Source of the DNA: Pelagomonas calceolata
Taxonomy: Eukaryota > Sar > Pelagophyceae > Pelagomonadales > Pelagomonadaceae
DNA length: 64,000 nucleotides
Assembly: GCA_918797485.1 (NCBI GenBank)
Contig: CAKKNE010000005.1
Span: forward strand, 62,001-126,000
Direction: 5' to 3'
The position numbers and the translations under genes are program-made. Of this stretch, positions 48,917-57,056 are shown piece by piece. A model generated the notes under the pieces. That model did not search any database, was not told the origin of the DNA, and saw only the letters and a program-made list of their open reading frames with translations. Numbering within the stretch: position 1 is the first letter of the stretch; every line of letters begins with the position of its first letter.

Positions 48917-50167
48917 ATGCTGGCTCCCACGACGCCGCGAACGTCGCGGGCGCGCCGGCCCTGTTCGCGCGGCCGCGCGCGGCACTACGTCGCCGCGGCG
49001 GCCCCGGCCCCGGCGCCGTCAAGAGCGGACAGCCCCTACATCGACGTAGAGCCAACGAAAAAGACTCTACTAAAGACCGGCGCCGTCGTTCGCCTCCGGG
49101 CGGGGCCCTTCGGTATTTGCGACGCTTTTGACGCGAAGTCGAACACGTGGGCCGTGCGCTTTTTCGGAGAGACCGAAGAGCGGCTCGTGGGAGAAGCTAG
49201 ATTAGTAGGACCCATGGACGACGCCGAGGCCTTAGACGAGGCGACAAGAGCCTGAGACCGGGCCGCCGTGCGCGCGCTAATTCAAAGGCGGCCTCCGCCC
49301 GAGAGGCAAGAACGCGTCTCCAGGGATTTCGACCAAGAAGATTTCCATTGTCCGGTCTGCAGAGAACTACTGTACCAACCCGTCATCAAGCAGTGCGGCC
49401 ACGCGGCCTGCTTTCTATGTACGCACAAGGCCATGGACCAGCTCTGCGATAGTGCGTGTCCCTTGTGTCGCGCGCCGTTCCGGCATCTCGGGGCGGTCTG
49501 TGAGCCTTTACATAACTTTATCTGCCGGACCTTTCGTAATGAAGAGACAGAGGATGAACATTTCTGCTGTCGGACCTGCGGCGCCCCCGGTTCCGTTTAT
49601 GTGGGCAACTGCGGCCATGCGTTATGTGAGGACTGTCGAGACCAGGACTGTGCTTGCGGCGCGAGGCGTGTGTTCACGCCTCGCGTGCCCTGCGCTCTCC
49701 TAGAGCTCGCGTCCCACAAAACAAGGGCGCCGGCGGGCGCACCTCGACAGTGCTTGGAGGCGCCGGCGCCGGAACGGGCACTGAGCGACGAAACCCCGTA
49801 CGTGCACTTCGGCGTGGGCTGCGACGGCTGCGGCGCCTTTCCTATTAGGGGGGCGGCGTTTCGGTGTCTCGACTGCCCCGACGCCGTGGGCTTTGACCTC
49901 TGCGCGGAGTGCCGCGGCTCTTCTCTCGTCGTGAGCGGGCGCTTCGACCAGGGGCATACGTCAAATCATCGCGTAGTGGAACGCGAGCAGGTGCGGACGT
50001 GGTTGCATGAATTGCAGGCCGCGAATCCCCAGCTCGGCGTCCACGAGGTCTTAGATATCGCGCGGATGCAATTGCAGGCCGCCGCGCCGCCGCCGCCCGA
50101 CGACTCGTCGTCCGACGACGAGTCCTTTTCCCGCTACGGGCCGGGCGACCCGCCGCGGACCGCCTAG
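48917..50167 (+). CDS. RING-RING-ZZ E3 ligase (PRT1-like) interrupted by one in-frame TGA
   Basis: Open in one frame from the ATG at 48917 except for TGA at 49253-49255. Before the stop: a leader-like basic start and a small beta-domain (TLLKTGAVVRLRAGPFGICD; TWAVRFFGETEERLVGEARL). After it: RING 1 (HCPVCRELLYQPVIKQCGHA, CFLCTHKAM...CPLCRAPF), RING 2 (CCRTCGAPGSVYVGNCGHAL, CEDCRDQDCACG) and a ZZ finger (VGCDGCGAFPIRGAAFRCLD, FDLCAECRG, then H...H). Two RINGs plus ZZ is the plan of plant PRT1, an N-degron E3 for aromatic N-termini. The downstream part has no ATG before RING 1, so both parts should be one gene; the stop may be error, readthrough or a true mutation. Confidence 0.75.
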
Positions 50168-50262
50168 TAGTAGCCCTCTTCTTTTGTGTAATCGTCCGTT
50201 CTTTTGCGTTTTTCTTTACGTGCGGGACTAGTCTAATGTTACGTGCGGGACAAGTGATTTTT

Positions 50263-50284
50263 GCTAGTGTCTTACAACGCTAGC
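50263..50284. promoter_or_regulatory. CTAG palindrome element, copy 10
   Basis: Reverse complement GCTAGCGTT then GTAAGACACTAGC. Between the RING gene end and the OB-fold-like gene start (50537). Confidence 0.65.
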
Positions 50285-50536
50285 CGAGCTTTGGGATTAT
50301 GTGCCCGGGGGGACGGTCTCGAGACCGACCCGAGCTCTCGCATTTGTACCCGCTGAGGTCCGCAGTGGCCTTCCTGCGCTGTCAAAAGTACCGTACTGCT
50401 GCTGCGGCCTCGAGGAGGCGCGAGTTACGTGTGGACGGGCACGCAACACAAACCAAACCAGCCTGCGGCAAAAAAAGAGAAGGCAAAGGAGGCCGCGCTG
50501 CAACAGGACGCTGCGTCGACGCCGCCGCCGCGGACC

Positions 50537-51358
50537 ATGGCCTACTGCGGCCCGACCCAGCTACGCAGCCAGGCGGCCCGGCCGAACCGGAGCAACCACC
50601 CGCCGCTCCGGGTCGTGATCCTGGTCACGTCGTTCGATCCATCCCCAACGCCAAAGAAGAAGATCCCGCGCCTCGAAATACACGGCGAGGACGGCGACGG
50701 CCGGAGCCGGTGCGTCTTCTGGCGGGGCGAGGCCGAGGCGGCTGTGAATTTGGTGGAGGTCGGCGCCGTCGTGTCGTGCGTCGTCCAGCGGAGCGACTGT
50801 GATGGTGCGGTCGTCGTGTGCGAGGGCTGCCGCGACTTGAGGGTCGAGTGGCGCGCCGGCGACGCGCCCCATGCAAAAGCGGTCGTCCAGCGCGTCGCCG
50901 GCGCGGCGCGGCCGGCGAAGCGGCCGCGGCCGGCGCCGCCGGCCGGGAGCTACTGGTCTCCCTTGCCGCTGGGCGCGGCCGTGCAAAGTCCGAAAAGCGT
51001 CTGGACGCGGGCCGCGATCAGCGTCGCGCAGCCGCGCATCGGGCGGGGCGAGTCGGATCAAGCCGTGGGCCGGCTGCTGATGATGGTCCTGAATGGCGAC
51101 GCGCCGCTGATCTTGCGCTTGCGCGGCGACGACGGCGCGTCAATTGATTGTAAGGCCACGCCGCAACTCGCGCGCGCGCTCCATTTCTGCCTCAGCGGCG
51201 ACGACGTCGACACGTGTGTCGCCCACGCAATCACCGCCGGGCAGAAGCACCGGCGCCTGCAGAATGGCATCCCGTCAATTGAGTGCAAGCTTTCACCGGG
51301 GCCCGTCGTCGCCGGGATAGCGCTCCTCAAGGAGGACGCGTCCTGGACACCCCCGTGA
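50537..51358 (+). CDS. OB-fold-like nucleic-acid-binding protein
   Basis: A 273-residue protein from the ATG at 50537 (MAYCGPTQLRSQAARPNRSN). PPLRVVILVTSFDPSPTPKK, PRLEIHGEDGDGRSRCVFW and VEVGAVVSCVVQRSDCDGAV form the beta-strands and turn of an OB fold, and CEGCRDLRVEWRAGDAP closes it. The second half has RAAISVAQPRIGRGESDQAV and GDDGASIDCKATPQLARALH, possibly a second small domain, with Cys residues that do not make a clear zinc site. RPA-like single-strand binding is a guess. No intron. The frame is open 36 codons upstream to an ATG at 50429, which is an alternative start. Confidence 0.5.
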   Translation: MAYCGPTQLRSQAARPNRSNHPPLRVVILVTSFDPSPTPKKKIPRLEIHGEDGDGRSRCVFWRGEAEAAVNLVEVGAVVSCVVQRSDCDGAVVVCEGCRDLRVEWRAGDAPHAKAVVQRVAGAARPAKRPRPAPPAGSYWSPLPLGAAVQSPKSVWTRAAISVAQPRIGRGESDQAVGRLLMMVLNGDAPLILRLRGDDGASIDCKATPQLARALHFCLSGDDVDTCVAHAITAGQKHRRLQNGIPSIECKLSPGPVVAGIALLKEDASWTPP

Positions 51359-51445
51359 TCGCGTCCGCTCTTCCACGCCATCGACGCGACGGCGGCCCCG
51401 GGACCGCGTCTCACCCGCATACATACTAAGCTAGTGTTGTTAAAT

Positions 51446-52188
51446 CTAGGTCTCCGCGGACCCCGGCGCGAGCCGCGCGTCGTCCTCCGCGCTGAGCTCC
51501 GGCTTGACGCCCCGCAGGTCGATGGACACGTCGTCTCCGGTAAATTCCAAAGTGGACACGCTCGCCGTCGGCACGGAGATTTCCGCGACGGGCGTGCTCG
51601 GCTCCGCGAACGACAGCAGCGACCGCGTGATGAAGAGGTGCGACACGACGACGGCGCACTCTCCCTCGTTAATAGAAGGTAACACGTCCTCCAGCAGGCA
51701 CTTCTTCGCCCGAGCTTGCACTTCATTGACGGACTCGCCGCCGCCCGCGGGGTTGAAGTCGTAATCATCTAAAAACCGTTGCATGTCCTCGCCCGGGTAC
51801 TCCTTGCTGACTTGGTCGATGCTCTTGTCGACCCAGTCGCCCCTCCTAACTTCGCGGAAGGCCTCCCTCGCTTCTACACTCATGGATTTGCCGAGGGCTT
51901 CGACGGTGCGCTCGGCGCCGTACATGGCGCGCTTCATCGGCGACGCAAAAACGGAGGTCACCTTGCTGCCGAAGGTATCGGCGACGAACTGTGCGGCCGC
52001 TCGCGCCTCGGCCTCGCCTCGTTCGCTCAGCGGTACATCCACATCACCTCCATAAAGGCCGTCTGGGGTTAATCCTGCGGCCGGCGGTTCACTGCTCCAT
52101 GTCTCACGAGGATCACGGTCTTGGGGGCCAGGGCCAACGTGGAGGCGCAGAGCACCAGCGTATTCTGGGCCGCTCGGAAGCGCTGCAT
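51446..52188 (-). CDS. Histidine phosphatase (phosphoglycerate-mutase superfamily), one-base frame break
   Basis: From the ATG at 52188: MQRFRAAQNTLVLCASTLAL then PKTVILVRHGAVN, the RHG catalytic strand. At about 52086 one base is missing; the restored frame reads NRPAAGLTPDGLYGGDVDVP, LSERGEAEARAAAQFVADTF, the second Arg site SVFAS(P)MKRAMYGAERTVE, and VVSHLFITRSLLSF, with the second catalytic His. That is the full histidine-phosphatase core. The hydrophobic N-terminus (TLVLCASTLALA) may be an organelle leader. Substrate unknown: the family ranges from phosphoglycerate mutases to broad phosphatases; the GLYGGDVDVPLSERG motif is typical. Confidence 0.75.
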
Positions 52189-52537
52189 GCTTGCGTTTGA
52201 TGTGTGAGTTTGTGCTGTGCAATTTTAGCAGCAGTGCAATTAGCAGCAGTGTTGCACGAACCGTGCCACAAGACCCAGCAGTTGGGTCTATGGTATGCGT
52301 GTGTGCCCGCCCGCAATAATGGGCGACGAATGCCAATGCGTGGGGCGAGTGCACCCTACTTTACTGCGCGATCGCATGCAGCCGGGCTAGAGGGGCTATG
52401 CGCTAGGGTAAGCTTAGGTTTTACTAGTCCTAGCACCGTAACATCTAACAGCGTGCGTGATATTTTCTCGCCACCAGTACGCCATCGACGCGCGATTAGG
52501 AACTTCTTACTTAAAACATATAAACACGCGAGCGACG
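52189..52537. other. Intergenic stretch, little recognised
   Basis: Only a weak CTAG-flanked segment near 52400-52435 (GCGCTAGGGTAAG ... ACTAGTCCTAGC) that may be a decayed palindrome element, and a CGCCATCGACGCGCG unit at 52480. No gene. Confidence 0.45.
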
Positions 52538-53269
52538 CTACCCGAGCGGACCCAGCGCCCCACCGTCAGCGTCGAACACGACGTGCGGGAACCCGCGCTT
52601 GAGATGGGACTTGCCCGGCACGCGCGTAAAGACCTCGGCCGGCGGCCGCGATCCGTACGTCCGGAGCACCACCTCGATCGCGTTCTGCATCGTCCCGTGG
52701 CCGAACGCGACGACGACGCGGTCGGGCGCGTCGAGCCCATGGACCCAAGCGGCCGCCCTCTCGAGCACGTCGAGCTGCGACTCGCCGTCGGGAGGCTTCG
52801 CAAGCACGTCGCCAGCCCGATGCGCGGCGGCGGAGGCGCGGTCCGCGCCCGAGAGGTCGTCGACGGTCTTGCCGTGCCAGCTCGCGTGGTCGATCTCGAC
52901 GAGCGCCTCGTCGACCGCGATCTCGGGAACCTCCAGGCCGCGGTCCGCTAAGACGGCTGAAGCGCTTCCCTCGCCCGAGCGCAGCGGGCAGCGGCGACCG
53001 CCGGAAGCTGCACCTCTCGAGGCGGTCGCCGAAGGCGTCCAGAAACACCTCGGCGCCTTTGCCGGCTTCGACGAGCGACTCGGTAACAGCGTCGCGTCGG
53101 GCCCCTCGGAGTGGTTCTGGAAGATCAGCCGTTGGTTCGAAGCGTCCTACCGTGCAGGATGAGCACGAGCGCTCCGGCCGCGCGGCGGCGCGAAACTCGC
53201 GACGAGCGTCGGCGCGCCCAGGGGCCCGAGGCGGAGGCCGAGGCGCGCGAGACGCGCTGCAGTGGTCAT
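52538..53269 (-). CDS. Second histidine phosphatase-like gene, several frame breaks
   Basis: An ATG at 53269 begins MTTAARLARLGLRLGPLGAP, a targeting-like leader. Conserved pieces occur in changing frames: ALVLILHGRTLRTNG (catalytic HGR) near 53170, VTESLVEAGKGAEVFLDAFG near 53060, LEVPEIAVDEALVEIDHASW near 52910, then AFGHGTMQNAIEVVLRTYGS and PGKSHLKRGFPHVVFDADGG to the stop at 52538. At least two single-base changes are required, so it is either a recent pseudogene or shows the same assembly errors as its neighbours. Its ATG overlaps the stop of the small membrane protein upstream (TAATG). Confidence 0.5.
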
Positions 53270-53523
53270 TACTTTTTCAGCGGCGGCAGCGCGTACTTCT
53301 GGGCCGAGTCTCTTGCTTCGCGCAGTTGCCGGCTCGCGTCCTCGTGCGCCTCCTGCTCGACCTTGCTGACAGCGTCGTGCGCAATGACCCAAGTATAATA
53401 TTTGAAGAGGTTGCCCGCGATGAATAACCCGCCGGCGCCGAGCCAGAGTCTCTTTACGGACGGCTGGAGTTTAGACCACATCAATGCTGCCACAGCTGGC
53501 AGTAAGGTGCTAATCGAACGCAC
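53269..53523 (-). CDS. Small single-pass membrane protein
   Basis: An 84-residue protein: MRSISTLLPAVAALMWSKLQ, then the transmembrane helix LWLGAGGLFIAGNLFKYYTW and a charged helix (VSKVEQEAHEDASRQLREAR). The end is YALPPLKK, where KK-type tails can act as ER retrieval signals (KKXX-like here as LKK-stop, so not a perfect match). Stop codon TAA overlaps the ATG of the phosphatase gene by one base, which is unusual for separate eukaryotic mRNAs. Confidence 0.5.
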   Translation of the reverse strand: MRSISTLLPAVAALMWSKLQPSVKRLWLGAGGLFIAGNLFKYYTWVIAHDAVSKVEQEAHEDASRQLREARDSAQKYALPPLKK

Positions 53524-53981
53524 GGATGCAATAGAGCGCGAAGCCTCGTCGAGCGTTCACCAGGCTTGCTGGCCGCAGCCTGCACCCTTTGTCGTGTGAC
53601 GATGCCGGCCGTGCGCGTGCGTGAGCATCAGCCAAGCCAGCCACCAAGCTGCAAGAAACAAAAAGCTGGCGCGGCAGAAAGGAAGGGTCAAGCCAGCGTC
53701 GGAGGTCTCTATTGTCTTGCTGGAGACGACTTCTATGAAGGATCGCAGATTTCGTAGCGGTATGCATACTAGCTTGTAAAGAGGACGACCGCGAGGCAGC
53801 CCGTACACGGCCGCGCTCGATTGCTAGCGCTGCCACCGAACGTTGGCAAGCCAGCAATCGAACCCTCCGGCAGCGCTGCGCGCGTCGAGAAGTCCTCGCT
53901 GCACGCCGTCGTCGCGTTTAGCCGCGCGCAAATAAAACCTTGCAAAGAGAAAGACCGCTGCGCGGCACCTAGGCAGCCACC

Positions 53982-55733
53982 ATGTCCATGGTCTTCGACG
54001 AGTACGGCCGGCCCTTCATCATCCTGAAGGAGCAGCAGGCCAAGAGTCGCATCAAGGGCCTGCAGGCCCAGAAACACAACATCATGGCCGCGCGCTCGGT
54101 CTCCGGCTTGCTGCGAACCTCATTAGGCCCAAAAGGGATGGACAAGATGATGGTCTCGCCCGACGGCGACGTGACGATCACGAACGACGGCGCGACCATC
54201 TTAGATAAGATGGCGGTCGAGCACCAGGTCGCGAGATTACTTGTGGAGTTGTCGCAGTCCCAAGACGACGAGATCGGCGACGGGACGACGGGCGTTGTCG
54301 TGTTAGCTGGTGCTTTGCTCGAACAGGCCGAGAAGTTGCTCGATCGCGGATTGCATCCCGTGCGAGTGGCGGAAGGCTTCGAAGCGGCCTGCCAGGTCTC
54401 GCTAGAAACCCTCGAGAAGATCGCGGACACGGTGCACTTCGAGAAGAAGGTGGATGATAAAGTACTGGTCGAGACGGCGTCGACCACGCTCTCGTCGAAG
54501 ATCATCAACGTGCACAAGAGGAAGATGGCGCAGATCGCCGTACGCGTTTCCGTGTCTGACACTTCAACGTGGCGGCGACGGCGCGGCCGCGTCGCGTCGA
54601 CGGCGTCGCGGGCCTCGCAGAGCGTGCTGTTCGAGTTTGGGTGGAAACGAGACGCGTCGCTTCCACAACGCAGGTCGACGCCGTGTTAAGTGTCGCGCAG
54701 ACGGTGGGCGACCACACGGACGTGAATTTCGACCTGATCAAGATGGAGGGCAAGCCCGGCGGGCGGCTGGAGGAGACGGAGCTGATCAAGGGCATCGTCA
54801 TCGACAAGGACATGAGCCACCCCCAGATGCCCAAGGAAATCCGGGACGTGAAGATGTGCATCCTCACGTGTCCGTTTGAACCCCCAAAACCCAAGACGAA
54901 GCACAAGCTCGACATCAGTTCGAAGGAGGACTACGACAAGCTTTTCAGCGGGAGCAGGCCTACTTCGGGGACATGGTCGAGCAGTGCAAGGCCTGCGGGG
55001 CGAACCTCGTGATCTGCCAGTGGGGCTTCGACGACGAGGCGAACCATTTGCTGTTGCAGGCGGAGCTGCCCGCGGTGAGATGGGTCGGCGGCGTCGAGCT
55101 CGAACTCATTGCGATCGCGACCGGTGGCCGCATCGTCCCTAGATTCTCGGAGCTCGATGCGTCCAAACTAGGCCGGGCCGGAGTCGTGAGGGAGGTGTCC
55201 TTCGGCACGACCAAAGAAAGGATGCTGGTGATCGAAGATTGCGCGTCCTCAGAAGCGGTCACAGTACTGGTGAGAGGCGGCAACAAGATGATCGTGGAGG
55301 AGGCGAAACGGTCGTTACATGACGCCATGTGCGTCGTGCGGAACTTGGTGAGCATAATAGAATTGTGTACGGTGGAGGGGCGGCCGAGATCGCGTGTAGT
55401 GTGGCTGTCAGCAAAGCCGCCGACGCGGCGACGGGTCCCGAGCAGTACGCCATCCGGGCCTTCGCCGACGCGCTGGACGACGTGCCCATGGCCCTCGCCG
55501 AGAACAGTGGTTTGTCGCCGATCGCCGAGCTCACCGCGGTCAAAGCGGCTCAGGTGGCACAAAACTGCCCGTTCCTCGGCGTCGACTGCTTGCAACAGGG
55601 CACGAACGACATGAAGCGCCAGAAGGTCTTCGAGACGCTGATCGGGAAGCAGCAGCAGGTCCAGCTCGCGACGCAGGTCGTCAAGATGATTCTGAAGATC
55701 GACGACGTCATCATGTCCGGGGCCTACGCCTAG
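53982..55733 (+). CDS. CCT5: Chaperonin CCT/TRiC subunit epsilon
   Basis: [20 protein letters not shown] then ASTT-type apical elements mark CCT5. ATPase motifs [40 protein letters not shown] and, near the end, [20 protein letters not shown] are intact. The CCT5-specific block [20 protein letters not shown] is present. TRiC folds actin, tubulin and WD40 proteins in the cytosol. A 134 bp intron (54540-54673) is fixed by [18 protein letters not shown]. Two one-base deletions break the frame: at about 54946 (after YDKL, restoring [19 protein letters not shown]) and about 55355 (restoring [16 protein letters not shown]). Since CCT5 is essential and otherwise perfectly conserved, these look like assembly errors. 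Confidence 0.9.
54540..54673 (+). other. Intron of CCT5
   Basis: 134 bp, GTACGCGT...CACAACGCAG, with a GCGTCGACGGCGTCGCGG module. Phase 0; removal joins QIA to VDAVLSVAQ as in other CCT5 proteins. Confidence 0.85.
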
Positions 55734-55775
55734 GTCTCTCCCCTTCTTGATATAAGTGGGGTTCGTTTTTACATC

Positions 55776-56588
55776 TTACCCGGTCTCCCGCCAGTAGGAG
55801 AGGATGTTCCACACAATACCATTGTCGCCCTGGCGAAGGACGAACTCGAGGGCGAGCTGCTGCCGCGCGTCGTGACCGCGCGGCCTCCGGCGCGTGCGAG
55901 GAAGCTTGGCGCGGCCGTGCGCGACGAGGGACCTGATCCGGAGGATTTGCCGATGTCCGGCGCGACAATGGGCCTTCCAGGAGCCATGCTGGCGCACACT
56001 TGCCACTAGTTCTTCGATTGCAGTGGTGTGCTCGCCATAGCGCGTAGGATCCCGTCTTCGACAATCCCGCAAAGCGTCGTCGAAGGAATGATACGCGCCA
56101 CAGGCAGAATCCAGCGTTGCGCCTGATCTGAGAAGTATCTTTACGATCTCTACATGGTGCATTTGACTAGGAACCGTGTCCGATATAATTCTACCAAGCG
56201 GTCTCACCTCATCATTATCTTCTGCATTTACCTGCGCGCCAGCGGCGACGAGCACAGATACATACTCTGGGGAGGCACCCCGCGATGAACTAGCAAAATG
56301 CAGCGCTGTGGATCCCGAGACACGACTCGCAACGTCGAGGCGGGCTCCCCGTGAGACTAGGTAGCGGGCAATCCTGACGTGGTCTTCAGTGAGCACATCG
56401 CCGTAACCGCCCGAAGCCCACAAGAGAAGCGACCAGCCGTCCTCGTCGAGGTCGTTAACAGAACGCGGAGCCAACTCGCTACCGCCGTCTAGCCAAGCCT
56501 TGACCCGTTCGAAGTCTCCTTCGTTGGCGGCCTCTCCGATCGCCTCTGGAAGTACCCCTGCTGCTTCTTCTTCCGAGTCGCTATTCAT
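55776..56588 (-). CDS. Ankyrin-repeat protein
   Basis: A 270-residue intronless protein. MNSDSEEEAAGVLPEAIGEA, then ankyrin units: EGDFERVKAWLDGGSELAPR, GWSLLLWASGGYGDVLTEDH with IARYLVSRGARLDVA, STALHFASSSRGASPEYVSV with LVAAGAQVNAED, and HVEIVKILLRSGATLDSACG. A basic tail (AKLPRTRRRPRGHDARQQLA) precedes NGIVWNILSYWRETG, an end resembling that of the ankyrin gene at 37143 in style. Starts in 5' DNA shared with the FYVE gene; the palindrome 56819-56844 lies between. Ends 42 bp from CCT5. Confidence 0.75.
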   Translation of the reverse strand: MNSDSEEEAAGVLPEAIGEAANEGDFERVKAWLDGGSELAPRSVNDLDEDGWSLLLWASGGYGDVLTEDHVRIARYLVSRGARLDVASRVSGSTALHFASSSRGASPEYVSVLVAAGAQVNAEDNDEVRPLGRIISDTVPSQMHHVEIVKILLRSGATLDSACGAYHSFDDALRDCRRRDPTRYGEHTTAIEELVASVRQHGSWKAHCRAGHRQILRIRSLVAHGRAKLPRTRRRPRGHDARQQLALEFVLRQGDNGIVWNILSYWRETG

Positions 56589-56818
56589 TTGGTGGTTGAT
56601 GCGGTGAGCTCCTACGCCTAGTTTTTGCGCCGCACGCCAGTGCTTGGCTCTGCAGCAGCGCGCCGATATGACCCACCCAAGAAGTGTGCAAGGCGCTACG
56701 CTGCACCAGGCCCTTAGGCGTCGCCGATTTCGCTCGTAGGCTGTTCAGCCGCGGTCGGAGCACTGCTGCGCCAACCGGTGTGACGCCTCGTCAACAAATG
56801 CGCGCTTTTGGCCGAGCT

Positions 56819-56844
56819 GCTAGCGGCATGTAAGACACACTAGC
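56819..56844. promoter_or_regulatory. CTAG palindrome element, copy 11 (divergent pair)
   Basis: GCTAGCGGCAT then GTAAGACACACTAGC (two extra bases). Between ankyrin (minus) and FYVE-myotubularin (plus). Confidence 0.65.
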
Positions 56845-57056
56845 CAGCACTCCCTGCCGCAACAAAAAAGCCAAAAGCTGTGCCCCAGGACAGCCTTTGT
56901 ATTGTAGAGGAGCTACACTTAGTGACCCAATCGCCACGCTTGCGCTGCTTCAACCGCTTCGGGCCGAGGGGCCGCAGACAACTCGCAGAGCAGCAGAGAG
57001 ACCTCAAGCCCATCAGGAGGTGCAAGGCCGTGTCGGAACACGCCGCCGCGCAAAGA

